Source: Okapia johnstoni
Lineage: Eukaryota; Chordata; Mammalia; Artiodactyla; Giraffidae
Direction of reading: 5' to 3'
NCBI GenBank assembly: GCA_024291935.2
Contig: CM044317.1
Coordinates: 18,374,230-18,438,229, forward strand
DNA: 64,000 bases
Under the pieces are notes generated by a model, which made no database searches, was not told where the DNA came from, and saw only the letters and a program-made list of their open reading frames with translations. Numbering within the stretch: the first letter of the stretch is position 1; the number at the start of each line of letters is the position of its first letter. The position numbers and the translations under genes were made by a program. Positions 11,508 through 22,572 of this stretch are shown here, one piece after another.

Positions 11508-12110
11508 CAAAAAAAATGTTAAAACCAATAAATGATTTTAGTAAAGTTCATGGATTGGAAGAATTAATATTGTTAAGATGTTCATATTACCCAAAGTGAT
11601 CTACAAATTCAGTGCTATCACTATCAAAATTCCAATGGCATTTATCACAGAATTAGGAAAAAAACCTAAAATGTGTATGGAACTACAAAATATCCCAAAT
11701 AACTAATGCAATCTTGAGAAAAAAGAACAAAGCTGGAGATGTCACATGTTCTGATTCCAAACTATATCACAAGGCTATAGTAATTAAAAGAGTATGGTAT
11801 TGGCTTAAAAATATATACATAGATCAATCGGACAGAATAAAGAGCTGAGAAATAAACTGTTGCATATGTGATCAATTAATTTTCAAAAAAGGAGCGAAGA
11901 ATATGGGGAAAAGATACTCTCTTCAGTAATCAGTGCTGGGAAAACTGAATAGCCATGTTCAAAAGAGTGTCATTGAACCTTTACCTTACAGTATTCAAAA
12001 AAATTAAACTCAACATGGCTTAAATATTTGAACATAAGATTTGAAACTATAAAACTCCTAGAGGAAAACAAGGATGCTTTAATGATATTGGCAAAGGCCA
12101 AACTCCTAGG
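11508..12110 (+). repeat. L1 ORF2 C-terminal fragment, sense
   Basis: Sense L1 ORF2 with ATTCCAATGGCATTTATCAC, CTTGAGAAAAAAGAACAAAG, AAGGCTATAGTAATTAAAAG, TGGGAAAACTGAATAGCC and ATAAAACTCCTAGAGGAAAAC blocks, in ORF2 order. Frame is lost by small indels and stops. It directly abuts the antisense L1 on its left, and both contain the same part of ORF2, so it is a second element or a duplicated inversion; a single twin-primed copy would not repeat that part. Confidence 0.8.
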
Positions 12111-12477
12111 GTCACCAGTTTTCACAATTCAGCTTTAGAAGATGGTATTCAGTTAAATTCTATATGTGTCATTTTCCTGAGTTGAGCAGCACAATTCTTG
12201 CTGTAGTCCATGGAAGACCTGAAACCACCTGGCCTCAACTGAATGAAATCATTATTGAACTGGTTAGATTGGGTGCGAAACTAGAAGATAAGTCCCATAT
12301 CAATAAGCATATAGTTTACTGGAAATTCATCCTTCTTGTATTCTCTGGGACAGTCAGCCAAACTCAAGGGGATCCCAGAGATTAGAGAGTTAAAGTTTGG
12401 AAGGCCCCCCTTTAGAAATGCCAGGGTGAACTGAAATAATTGTCCACCTCTGGAAGATGAACCATTATGTGAGGTTA
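12111..12477. other. unique sequence, no gene seen
   Basis: No recognised repeat or exon. A 73-codon plus open frame (12164-12385) and an overlapping 66-codon minus frame have no known domain. Confidence 0.5.
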
Positions 12478-12690
12478 TCACAGTCCCTAGAGTCAGATTG
12501 TTCAGATTTGAATCTTGACTTGAATGGCTTGGCTTGAATCTTGCCTCTTATTATGTGCATGATCTTAACTCCTCTGTGCCTCAGTTTCCTTATCTGTAAT
12601 ACTGAGTATAAAAATTGTACTTTCATCATGTAGTTGTTGTAAGGAATACAAATATGAGTTAATTACATAAAAGAGTCAAGGAACACATAA
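12478..12690 (+). repeat. MIR SINE
   Basis: Diverged MIR in sense orientation. It shows TCAGATTTGAATCTTG (tRNA-derived part), the core-like GTGCATGATCTTAAC, TGTGCCTCAGTTTCCTTATC, and the trailing TAGTTGTTGTAAGGA block. Confidence 0.75.
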
Positions 12691-13304
12691 AGTGAGGTAC
12701 AACATAGATTGAGACTTGCAAGAATATCTGACATTCAAGATATATTCAGATGTTACCATTTTATAATTTTCTTTGTTTAAAATCTGTTGATAGTCCTGTA
12801 CTACTTCAGGAAGTAAAGATATTTTTCCTTGGTTACATCTGTTTCAATTCCTTTATCTGTGCCCAGTCCTACAGGGCTTTGCTGTCAGCTAAGTTTCCAA
12901 GCTGCAAATTGAATTGATAAAATAATACTCCATGATTGCTTAAGATGTTTCTCCTACCAGGAACATTTGCATTTTTATAGGAGACTCTGGAAGATACAAA
13001 ACCATCCTAATTCTAATAAATTAATTTCTGTTTCAGGCCTTTTGGGCAAGGCTGCTATGCTGTACAGGGGGTGCCACACTTGGCAGCCAGTGATGGAAAT
13101 AATTTGGTATAGTGGTTTTCAAGCCTTGCTCACTGGCATCTCAGGGATTAGGTAGGGGCTAGAAAGAGAAAACTCAGAGCCCTGTTTCTTCCAGCCCCGT
13201 AAGATCTTCTACATGATTTCCATATTGGACATCTGTTTCCTTTAAAAAGGAGGTTTGAAGTCGAGAGGTGTAGGGTAAGGTCCTTTTTTAAAACTGAATA
13301 ATTT
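12691..13304. other. unique sequence, no gene seen
   Basis: No family recognised. Nothing supports coding function. Confidence 0.5.
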
Positions 13305-13636
13305 ATCGATCTATTGATATTTGACTGGGTCTTTGTTCCTGTGTGCCAGCTTTCTCTAGCTGGGATGAGTGGGGGCTATTCTCTAGTTGCAGTGTGCGGG
13401 CTTTTCACTGCGGTGGTTTTTCTTGTTGTGGAGCACGGGCTGCAGGGCATACCATGCAGGCTTCACTAGTTGTGGCACACTGACTTGGAAGCTGTGGTTC
13501 TCAGGCCCTAGATCATGGGTTCAGTAGTTGTTTCACATGGACTTTGTTGTATGTGGAATCTTCCTGGAGCAGAAGTCAAACCTGTGTGCCTCATTGGCAG
13601 GCAGATTCTTAACCACTGGACCACCAGGGAAGTCCA
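13305..13636 (-). repeat. CHR-type SINE (cetacean-hippo-ruminant), antisense
   Basis: The plus strand reads TTGACTGGGTCTTTGTTCC, CTTTTCACTGCGGTGG, TTCTTGTTGTGGAGCACGGG, ACTAGTTGTGGCACAC and ends CTTAACCACTGGACCACC AGGGAAGTCC, the antisense of the tRNA-Glu-type CHR-2 family. Full-length or nearly so. It marks the cetartiodactyl lineage and is older than the Bov SINEs. Confidence 0.85.
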
Positions 13637-14830
13637 GATCCATTTTTAAAAAAATGAATGAATTTGTAGAATGGAAAGATCTTCTCACTAAGAAGAATAA
13701 AGTTCTCTACTTTTGACCTTTAATTTCTCACCTTTAAGTCTTTTTCTTTTCTTTTTTTACATTCACAAAACATGCACACCTGCTAAATATGTTCATTCAC
13801 TATTAGAACTGGAAGAGGGCTTGTAAAGGGCATCTTGAACAACCTGCCACTAGGGAAGAAATCTCTCTTTATCACATGTCGTAGAAGCCTACACCTTAAA
13901 TGTTATAAATGGAAATATATTGTAAAATTCCTTAAAATACAGAGCACATCCTATAGAGACTGGCATCTGAAAATTGCCTGAGTTAAGTTACATAAAATGC
14001 CTGAGGTGGTGTAAGGTAAAGGTTGGATGCTCAGGTGAAAATGACAGGAAACATCAGCAGTGGAAATATTGCAGGAGTGGAAAGAATGCCTACACTACCA
14101 GGTACTGACTTTTCTCATCAAAAGCCTTATTTTCCCTTCCTGTGAGTAGACCTAAGGCCCACCCACATTTCCAACCAATTATGTTCACTGCCTCTGATAC
14201 TTTCTCTGCTTCACTGACCTATGGTAATGAATCATCAACAGAGAATACAATAAATCCCCATTAATTTACACCTGGGAATGACTAGCCAAAGTAACTGAGT
14301 AGGACATTGGTTGTGCTTTCAAGGTGGCAATAGGTCAAGAACTGTCCATGATCCCCAATCTTGATCAATCCTTTAAACAGATTCAAAAGAGAGCTCGTAG
14401 TTGTGCTTGTACCTATGAATTCTGTAATGTTCTTATGCGAGTGGCTTTCTACCTTGCAATGGAGTGATGTTGGTAATGGAGCATAGAAGGGAACATATTT
14501 ACAGAGATGTTCAGACCAGCATCACCCAAGTATGATAACCTTCTAGATGAAGTTGAGAACATTTCTAACCAGCAGTATGTAAAATCCCAGATCAGGTTCT
14601 TCCTTGCTTGACTTGGACTGTAGTCTAAATCTGGGCCAATCATCATGACCAGTATTACCTGGATATTGTGATTTGTCAAGATTTGGTTCCCAGGCCACTT
14701 CTAGTGGTCAGGGAGTCAACTTATTAGGAGTGGCAACTCCACCAGGATTGAGCAGAAATGATAAGGGGAAGTTCATAATAAGGACAGAGGTTATTGTTGA
14801 CAGAAGTGAGAGAAGGGATGCTGGCACGTA
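13637..14830. other. unique sequence, no gene seen
   Basis: 1.2 kb without recognised repeats. A 76-codon minus frame at 14449-14679 has no known domain. Confidence 0.5.
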
Positions 14831-14831
14831 A

Positions 14832-15010
14832 AAACATTGGCTATCCCTAAGTCCCTTGGCACATTGGACTCACCTGGGAAGGTTTAAAAATTACTGATGC
14901 CTGAGTTTCACCTCCAGTGATTCCGATTTAGTTCTTCTCAGGTATGGCCTGGGCACTGGGATTTTAAAAAGCCCCTCAGGTGATTCTAATGTGCAGCCAG
15001 GGTTGAATCC
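14832..15010. repeat. MER20-like hAT-Charlie DNA transposon remnant
   Basis: Near-palindromic old DNA transposon, with GGCACATTGGACTCACCTGG at the left mirrored by CAGGTGATTCTAATGTGCAG at the right, and TTTAAAAATTACTGATGCCTG and ATTTTAAAAAGCCCCTCAGG inner blocks. Non-autonomous, carries no gene. Confidence 0.7.
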
Positions 15011-15289
15011 TTGCCCAGTTGTTTCTCCAAGTCATCATTCTACACGTTACCAAAAATCGATCCTTCTGAGTTACAGTCCTCTGCCTCAAACAAACCCTTG
15101 ATTCCACCTGAATGTGTTCAAGACTCACTGGATTCGACTTCAACTCCTATTTCCAGTCTTATGTACCATTACTATTTTATTCTCACCCTATATGCCAGCC
15201 AATGGAGAGTGTTTGCTAGTTTCTAAACATCTGTAAAATGCCTATAGTCTCTCATGGTGATTATCCCATTTCTTTGACTCAGAACAGAG
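15011..15289. other. unique sequence
   Basis: No repeat family recognised and no exon evidence. Confidence 0.45.
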
Positions 15290-15700
15290 CTGTCCGAAGA
15301 ATTTTTTGGCAGTATGGAGATGTTCTTCTATACTATCCAATATGGTCACCACCGGCCACCTGTGTGGCTAGTGAGCACTTGAAGTGAAGTTAGTGTGACT
15401 GGAGTTTAAATTTTATTTCAGTGTGTGTGTGGCTGTGCTCAGTCATGTCCAACTCTTTGCAACCCCATGGACTTAGCTGTTCAGTCTCCTCTATTCATAG
15501 AATTCTCCAGGCAAGAATACTGGAGTGGGTAGCCATTCCCTTCTCCAGGGATCTTCCCGACCCAGAGATCGAACCTGGGTCTCCTACAATGCAGGTGAAT
15601 TCTTTACTATCGAGCCACCAGTAAAGACCATTATTTCAATTTACTTAACTTTAAAGAGTCACATGTGGCTGTAGGCGACTCTATTCAGACAAGGCTTATA
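15290..15700. repeat. ancient DNA-transposon-like repeat split by Bov-tA
   Basis: GCTGTCCGAAG, CTATCCAATATGGTCACCAC, CTGTGTGGCTAGTGAGCAC and, after the SINE, AGAGTCACATGTGGCTGTAGG match a common mammalian medium-reiterated repeat with mirrored ends, but I cannot name the family with certainty. Confidence 0.5.
15421..15630 (-). repeat. Bov-tA SINE with 8-bp TSD
   Basis: Reverse-complement Bov-tA, starting with a GTGTGTGTG tail and ending ATCGAGCCACCAG. Flanked by TTATTTCA at 15413-15420 and 15631-15638. Confidence 0.9.
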
Positions 15701-15840
15701 GAATGTTTCATCCAGTGCATCTCAGTAAACATTCTGTCAAAATTTACAAGGTTCATTTTATATAACCCACCCACCCTGAGATTTTCCCTGAAGTCTCCAG
15801 CTAAAAGACTTCTCATCATATGTTAATTACTGAGGACTGA

Positions 15841-16048
15841 AAATGAAGTCACTCAGTCGTGTCCAACTCTTTGCAACCTCATGGACTGTAGCCTACCAGG
15901 CTCCTCCAACCATGGGATTTTCCAGGCAAGGGTACTTGAGTGGGTTGCCATTTCCTTCTCCAGGGGATCTTCCTGACCCAGGCATTGAACCCTTGTCTCC
16001 CACATTGCAGGCAGATGCTTTACCATCTGAGCCACCAGGGAAGCCCAG
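15841..16048 (-). repeat. Bov-tA SINE with 9-bp TSD
   Basis: Complete reverse-complement Bov-tA from CACTCAGTCGTGTCCAACTC to GAGCCACCAGGGAAGCCC. TGAGGACTG flanks it on both sides (15831-15839 and 16049-16057). Confidence 0.92.
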
Positions 16049-16248
16049 TGAGGACTGTAATTTGCCCTAGCAGAGGCATCGATCTGTCCTGCCGCACCAT
16101 GTTGTTCTTTCTCTCAGCCCTGACCCTGCTCCTGATGTTAGAAATGTATTGAGAGGAAAGACTGATTAGAAGCTTGTGCTTACTAAAAACTCGATGAGCG
16201 TTTGCTGAATAAAGGCAGACAAAATTGCACCAACCATAAATGTCTGAA

Positions 16249-16348
16249 GCCATTTCCTTCTCCAGAGAATCTTCCCAACCCAGAGATCGAACCCCAGTCT
16301 CCTGCATTGCAGACAGATTCTTTACCATCTGAGTCACAAGGAAAACCC
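16249..16348 (-). repeat. Bov-tA SINE, tRNA-head half only
   Basis: Only the 5' (tRNA-derived) half is present, with CGAACCCCAGTCTCCTGCATT and TTTACCATCTGAGTCAC; the 3' Bov-A body is missing. LINE-driven insertion normally loses the 5' end, so loss of the 3' half points to a later deletion or an internal priming event. Confidence 0.8.
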
Positions 16349-17954
16349 ACTTTTGTACCGCAGGGGCATAGATATTACTGGGCAACATACATACCCACTG
16401 AGGTTCCTATGTTCAGAAGTGTCGCCAGCTGGATGGAAAGGCACATGTACTGGCTGTGTGAGAGAAACTGGGTCAGTAGATTAGGTGGGAGAGAATGACT
16501 AATCTATATAAAGTGACCACAGGGTGTTAGCCTAGTTTATTTGGCTTGGAGGCAAAAATAGTGTGGAGCTCGGAAGTACTAATGATTTTTATTAAAGTAA
16601 ATGAGGGGGCGTGGCCCCTCAGAGTACACTAACACTTCATGAAGAATTCTGGGATCAGTCCTGATGAAACAGTTATAAATTCAGCCTGACCCACGCTTTT
16701 GCTCCAGAATTAGTTTGTAAAATGATGAACTCTCACTTCCTAAATTTTCTGCAGATGCTACCGTTGCTGGGGAAATGTCACTGTTAGAGAATAGAAAACT
16801 ATTATTCCAGAGAGGACCGAAGACTGACTGAATCAGGTCTGGAACATTATTGAAATGGTAAGATAAACTCAAGCACTTTCTGATAAAAGAAAAATTCTTT
16901 TTAAAATATGTGGTCCCTTCTGAATTATGGCCAAATGTCACCATATCATTTTCGGTGAAATTTTATCTATTAATGGCGAGGAGATGGAATGAGGCTCTGA
17001 GCTCCTCCTGGGAGCCCCAGAGCTGAGGTTGCTCTCCCTTGAGATTGCTGGTAATGGAAGCAGCTGAAGCTGGAGGTCATTAACATTTTGAGAACACCAC
17101 AAACTGACACTGTGTAATATTATGACATTTCATCGCAAGACATTTAATCTCTTTTAATCAGTGTTTATGTTGGGGATACTTCACAGTTATTTGCTTTTGC
17201 ATAAAAATGAAGCACTTTGGCATGTCATTAATATCAGACTGACTGACTTTTATTACTCATTGAAATTGTTTCTGGATCTCTCTTTCTCTCTCTCTCCCTT
17301 CCCCTATTCTCCTCTCCTCTTCCTTCCTCCTTCTCTTTTCTCATTTTTTCCTTCTCTTCATTGTTTTTGGCTTTTGCTTTCACTGTGCTATTTTGGAAAG
17401 CCCTTCCAGTTTTTCCCTTTGCTGATATTCTCCCGGGATGTTGATGGGTTGTTGATGTTGACCTGAAGTTTTCTGGTCACCGTCTTAGTAAACTTTGACT
17501 GTAGATTCTGGACGAAAACCCATCTCATCTCTCTGAAAAATGCTCAAGGTCCCTATATCATCCTTCTTCTCTTCTGAATGTTACTCCGTGATGACTTACC
17601 TGCTTATTTTTCCTCTTCCCTACTCTCCTTCTCTCATTTGCCTCAGATATTGTTGTAAGTTTCTAGCATCTGTCTTCATGTCTCCAATTCTCTTTCCTCC
17701 TTGTAAGTGAGGTGCTTTATCTTGCTTTAAAGCTACTTAAACCTTTCTTCCCAACTCAAAACCATTTCATTAAATGCAAAATTGATCATTGTTGATTATT
17801 TTATATGAAAGAACGGATATATTCCTGACCATAAGCTAGTGGTTCCACATTTTATTCCATGAACTTGGTGTAATTTTCTTTATTTAAAACAAATGAACAA
17901 TTATATTGTACATGATAAATCTTTCTTGTGCCAAGTGGTCAAGATCTAATCTCA
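16349..17954. other. unique sequence with pyrimidine tract
   Basis: No interspersed repeat recognised in about 1.6 kb. A C/T-rich tract occupies about 17275-17350 and explains the 101-codon plus frame there. The part at 16930-17165 has balanced composition and no repeat hallmarks. Confidence 0.5.
17275..17350. repeat. polypyrimidine low-complexity tract
   Basis: TCTCTTTCTCTCTCTCTCCC followed by mixed CT runs. Could adopt triplex-type structure in principle; no function is shown. Confidence 0.75.
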
Positions 17955-18145
17955 GCTTGGAGAAGTGTTTCTTATCCTTGATGTTGCTGATGTTTGCGGC
18001 TGGGTGATTCTTTGTTTGGGGGGTGCTGTTCTGTGCACCGTAGAGTGTTCAGCAGCATCTCTGACCTCTGCCTATCAGATTCCAGTAGCACTTCCCAGCT
18101 GTGACCACAAAACAGGCCTCCAGATATTGCCTAATGTCTGCTATG
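17955..18145. repeat. ancient MER-type DNA transposon remnant
   Basis: TTTGCGGCTGGGTGATTCTTT, GTGCACCGTAGAGTGTTCAG, CAGCAGCATCTCTGACCTCT and CCTCCAGATATTGCCTAATG match a widespread mammalian medium-reiterated element. I do not assign the exact family name. Confidence 0.55.
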
Positions 18146-18973
18146 GGCTGAGATAGTCCCACATGGAGAGCCCATGGGTTTAGTGGAGTGCCCTGTCCTT
18201 TCTGCAGAGTGATGTCTAAGAGATAGCTCAGAACTTAAGGCGGGAAGGAGGGATTCCTTGAAATCCCTCTTCATCCACCTAGACTCATAGGAGAAGTCCC
18301 TAATCCCATCCTGACTCTGGACCGCTGTGCATCTACCATGAACTTCCAAATGGCTCTCAGAGCAGCCCTCTCGGCTCTGCTCTCAGGCACAGCTCTTGCT
18401 GCATGATTGCAAAATGCTCTGTGAGGTGGCCTCAGGCCTGCTCTGGTGCCACACTGGGGAGCCAGGCTGAGGGGTAGGACACAGGGATCTTGCTGTCTCC
18501 AGGTGCTCCCCTGGGACTGGGGGCCCACTTCTGTTGGATCTGTGATTCCCGGTTCCCTCTGTGGAGACCGTTCTATAGACACAGGGCTCAGGAATGCACT
18601 ACCATCTAAACTCAGCTTCTGTGGTGACTCTGCTTGTTCCCCACAGTCCTAGTCACCTTTTTGTAGTCTGAGGACAGGCTGGCCTGGCTCTCTCTCTGCC
18701 TTCCCAAAGATAATGTTTTATGGCTTAGAAGTTACGTACTTCATAGTTATCCTTTTAACACCAAAAAAGTTTCTCTGATTCTCTGCTATATGATCCTTTC
18801 CCTGAGGCAATGAATTCTACTGAGTGAATGGATGGGGGTGGGGGGGGAACAATGAGAGAAAAAAGTTTTGGTTAAAATTTCAATTATTAAAAAAAAAATT
18901 GTCACTTGTTTATTCTGGTGCTATATTTCCAAAAGAATATAGATGTTTGGAAAACTAGATAAAGAGTTATTTT
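18146..18973. other. unique, locally GC-richer sequence
   Basis: 18270-18660 is distinctly richer in G+C than its surroundings and gives overlapping 68-103 codon frames on both strands, none with a recognised domain. It has few CpGs and no clear promoter elements. A G-rich run (GGGGGTGGGGGGGG) sits at 18834-18848. It may be an old LTR or a regulatory patch; nothing more can be supported. Confidence 0.4.
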
Positions 18974-18984
18974 ACTCTCAGCCT

Positions 18985-19413
18985 CAGATCAGTTCAGTTC
19001 AGTCGCTCAGTCGTGTCCGACTCTTTGTGAACCCTTGAACCGCAGCACGCCAGGCCTCCCTGTCCATCACCAACTCCTGGAGTCCACCCAAACCCATGTC
19101 CGTAGAGTCGATGATGCCATCCAACTATGTCATCCTCTGTCGTCCCCTTCTCCTCCTGCCCTCAATCTTTCCCAGCATCAGGGCCTTTTCCAATGAGTCA
19201 GCTCTTCGCATCAGGTGGCCAAAGTATTGGAGTTTCAGCTTCAACATCAGTCCTTCCAATGAACACCCAGGACTGATCTCCTTTAGGATGGACTGGCTGG
19301 ATCTCCTTGCAGTCCAAGGGACTCTCAAGAGTCTTCTCCAACACCATAGTTCAAAAGCATCAATTTTTCGGCGCTCAGCTTTCTTTGTACTCCAACTCTC
19401 ACATCCATACATG
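18985..19413 (-). repeat. BovB 3'-end fragment with 11-bp TSD
   Basis: Reverse-complement BovB running from CAGTTCAGTTCAGTCGCTCAG to CTCACATCCATACATG. Perfect ACTCTCAGCCT repeats flank it (18974-18984 and 19414-19424), so this is a complete 5'-truncated insertion of 429 bp. The minus frame 19125-19412 reads the RT C-terminal tail (MYGCESW...[16 protein letters not shown]). Confidence 0.95.
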
Positions 19414-19424
19414 ACTCTCAGCCT

Positions 19425-19889
19425 ATAGAAGGATGATTACAACTGTGAGAAACCAAGAGATTCCCAGGGAAACAAAGAGCTCAGGTGATGGCGGGTTCCT
19501 GACCTAGGTGTCCGATGGGTAGGACTCTCATGATGGAATTGGGAATTTAAGATGACACAGTAGGATTTCATCTGGGTGTTGTGGTCTTGCTTTGTTTTAA
19601 TGAGCCGAGGGCTCGTTAGTAATCCTCTGCAGTTCTGGGCATCTGGAACCATTGCTCTTTGCAATGTCTCTGCTCCACTCCTCACTCCTAACTCCCCACA
19701 GCATATTTGATTTATATTCCTCTTTTCTAAAGTATTAGTGTAAGCCATGAATTATTTCATGAGTTGTAATTTGTGTAGACAGCATTGGACTTCTTTTTTT
19801 TTTTTTTAACTCAATTCTCTGTATCTGGAATATGATGGTTTTTCACTCAATACTCTGTTTTTAGAATATGATGGATATAAAGCAATATC
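19425..19889. other. unique sequence with poly-T run
   Basis: No recognised repeat apart from a T run of about 15 at 19793-19808. A 103-codon minus frame at 19437-19748 has no known domain. Confidence 0.45.
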
Positions 19890-20510
19890 TCTTTTTTTTT
19901 AGTTTAAATTGCATTCCTCTGATTGCTAATGATTTTCATCACTGATTATATATTTGGGCTTTTTTGACTCTGAATTGACTCAAATATCTTTTACTCATTT
20001 TTGAAATTTGAGATTCTTACGCTTTTTTCATTTGCATGAGTTTCTTGTATATTCTAGATAATAATTTCCTTGTGGTTTTAGACATGGCCAATATCATCTC
20101 TCTGCAACAGCTTTTATGTTAGCTTGATTCACAGAAATTCTTAATTTGATGTGATTAAAAGCTATTAACGATGATTTTGGAATTTTGTTTAAGAAGTTCT
20201 TCCCTAACCCTAGGGTACATTATCTTCTGCCTTTATGGTTTATTTTATTTCTTTGATAAATCTGGATTTCATTCTTGTAGATGATAGTATGTATGAATTT
20301 TTCTCCAAATGAACAGTATTCCTATCATCATTTACTAAACAGTCTGACTTGTGGCACCATCTTTATTATATAATAAACTCTGAAATGTGAGTCTATCTCA
20401 CAGTCATCTTGATCTATTGGTCAATTTTTCTATTTTTGTGTTAATACTATACAGTTTATATTATAAATGATGTTCTATTAATAGTAAGTCTTAGTAGCTG
20501 CTGGGCCGAG
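19890..20510 (-). repeat. old L1 ORF2 3' region, antisense
   Basis: The plus strand follows antisense L1 order: TTTGCATGAGTTTCTTGTATAT, AAGAAGTTCTTCCCTAACCC, TTTCTCCAAATGAACAGT-like, TCTTGATCTATTGGTCAATT. Strongly diverged. Confidence 0.65.
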
Positions 20511-20639
20511 TGTCCATCTCATTTTCTTATCATGGTGATGTCTTGAGTTATAATTCAGGACTACTTGTAAGCATCCCTTTGGAGTCTAGGATTTCAACAT
20601 ATAAATTTGGGGAGAGATACAAACATTTAATCCATAGCA
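20511..20639. repeat. short ancient repeat fragment
   Basis: AGGATTTCAACATATAAATTTGGGG and CAAACATTTAATCCATAGCA are a familiar mammalian repeat phrase, family not assigned. Confidence 0.35.
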
Positions 20640-21105
20640 TCTAATGATAGAGAGTCCAGGAATCAAGGGAAGCTCTTAAATGTTGCTGGTGAGAGTATAC
20701 GCAGATATAGCCAGTAAGAAAAACAAGTTGGTACTATTTTATGAAGTTTAACATGTACAGTCTATATAATATACCAGTTCTATTCTTGCATGCATTATAT
20801 ATCACAAATAAATACCTGCCTATGTATCCAAAAGAGAGATAGATGAATATTTGCACCAGTATCATAATAGCAACAAATTGGCAATAACACAATGTCCTTA
20901 GGAAAATGGATAAATAAATTATACAATATTCATAAAATGAAGCATTTTTGAACAGTGAAGTTGAACTATAACAATGTGTGTCGCCATGGCTAAATATTAA
21001 AAAGTATTATTGAATGTAAAAAGCAAGACTGAAAAGAATGAATATAAGATTTCAATTTTATGGATTTCAAAAGCTATGCAGAACTGACAGGTATTAAAAG
21101 AGAAG
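20640..21105 (+). repeat. old L1 3' fragment, sense
   Basis: Diverged sense L1 3' region: GTTGCTGGTGAGAGTATACG, TTTGCACCAGTATCATAATAGC, AATTGGCAATAACACAATGTCC, GGAAAATGGATAAATAAATT. It precedes a better preserved, partly equivalent L1 piece, so the two are separate copies in tandem. Confidence 0.65.
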
Positions 21106-21866
21106 AGTGTGATTAAACTGGAGAGGGTATGGAGAAAAGGGATCCTCATATACTGTTGGTAGGAATGTAAAGTGGTGCAGCCACTATGGAAAACATTATG
21201 GAGGCTCCTCAAAAAACTAAAAATAGAATTTCTGGAGGATCCAGAAATCCTATTCCTGGGCATATATCCAGAAAAAAAACTATAATTCAATAAGATACAT
21301 GCACCCTATGTTCATAGCAGCACTATTTACAGTAGCTAAGACGTGGAAGAAACATAAATATCCATTGGAAGAGGAATGGATAAAGATGACGTGGTATGTT
21401 TTATGTGTGTGTACACACACATAATGGAATATTACTCAGCCATGAAAAATGAAATAATGCCATTTGTAGTTGCATGGATGAACCCAAGATTATCATACTA
21501 AGTGAAGTAAGTCAGAAAGAGAAAGGCAAATGCCATGATATCTGGCAAATACCATATGATACCATACCATATGGTATCACAAATACCACAGTAGATACCA
21601 TATTCCACTTACATATGAAATCTAAAATATGACACACATGAACTTATCTATGAAACAGAAACAGACTCATAGACATAGAGAACAGACTTGTGGTTGCAAG
21701 TGGGGTGGGGAGGAGGGTTGGATTGGAATTTTGGGGTTAGCAAGTGCAAACTATTGCATATAGAATGGATAAACATAAAGGTCCTACTGTACAGCACAGG
21801 GAACTATATTCAATGTCTTGTAGTAAGCCATAAGGGAAAATAAGAATAAACTAAACGTTAGTTTAT
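21106..21866 (+). repeat. younger L1 ORF2 end and 3' UTR, sense
   Basis: Reads TACTGTTGGTAGGAATGTAAAG, GTGCAGCCACTATGGAAAAC, TATTCCTGGGCATATATCC, CATAGCAGCACTATTTACAG, AATGGAATATTACTCAGCC and GTACAGCACAGGGAACTATAT in order. It is 5'-truncated and interrupted only by a local AT-rich, palindromic patch at about 21540-21605. Confidence 0.85.
21557..21579. repeat. perfect 9-bp hairpin
   Basis: TGATACCAT (21557-21565) and ATGGTATCA (21571-21579) are exact inverted repeats around a 5-nt ACCAT loop. The surrounding 70 bp repeats the ATACCATAT motif. It lies in L1 3' UTR sequence where the family usually lacks it. Confidence 0.85.
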
Positions 21867-22368
21867 TGTTTTCTTTTGTATTTATTTGAGTTTAATTTTG
21901 TTATCTGTTGACTCCACTTGACAGTAAGATCCATGCACCGATTATTTTCCATTTGATTCCCCCTCTGCCAACCATTTTCCATTTTCTTGGCTCTGCATTG
22001 TTCTCTCTGAGGCTAAAGACTGCATCACTTTGAATTGTTTTCTCTCATATTTCAGTTGTATTTGGCCAGTCGGAAACCCTGGTAAACTAGAGTGTGAAGA
22101 GAGGTATTGAAGAACTTTTTCCTGCAGTTTCCTTATCTTTGGGCAATATCTGTACCCCTGTGACTGTTGTTTCTTCCAGGCATCTCTTCCTCTAAGTCTC
22201 AAAGTCTCATTGGTTTAATGTCATGTCCCCCTTGCCCACTCAACATTAGATGTGGTAGTAGCTTCTCACTCTTGCTGCTCAACTTTCCTTATCTATTCCC
22301 TAAATATTTCTTAATATAATCTAAGCAGCTCTTTCATTAAAACAATTTAATTAATATCATATGGAGTA
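21867..22368. other. unique sequence, no gene seen
   Basis: No recognised family; an 86-codon minus frame at 21942-22202 has no known domain. Confidence 0.45.
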
Positions 22369-22572
22369 GGCTTCCCTGATAGTTCAGACGGTAAAGAAAC
22401 TGCCTGTGAGGCAGGAGACCTGGGTTTGATCCCTGGGTTGGGAAGGTCCCCTGGAGAAGCAAATGGCAACCCACTCCAGTATTCTTGCCTGGAAAAGCTC
22501 ATGGACCGAGGAGCCTGGCAGGCTACAGCCCATGGGGTCACAAAGAGTTGGACATGATTGAGCCACTGTCAC
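22369..22572 (+). repeat. Bov-tA SINE
   Basis: Begins GCTTCCCTGATAGTTCAGACGG, B-box-like GGTTTGATCCC, ends GGACATGATTGAGCCACTG. Imperfect TCATATGG/TCATATGTGG flanks suggest the TSD. It sits just left of copy A of the local duplication. Confidence 0.92.

Noticed and set aside
17161..17466. 101-codon plus open frame rich in Ser, Leu, Phe and Pro
   Set aside because: Product of the polypyrimidine tract.
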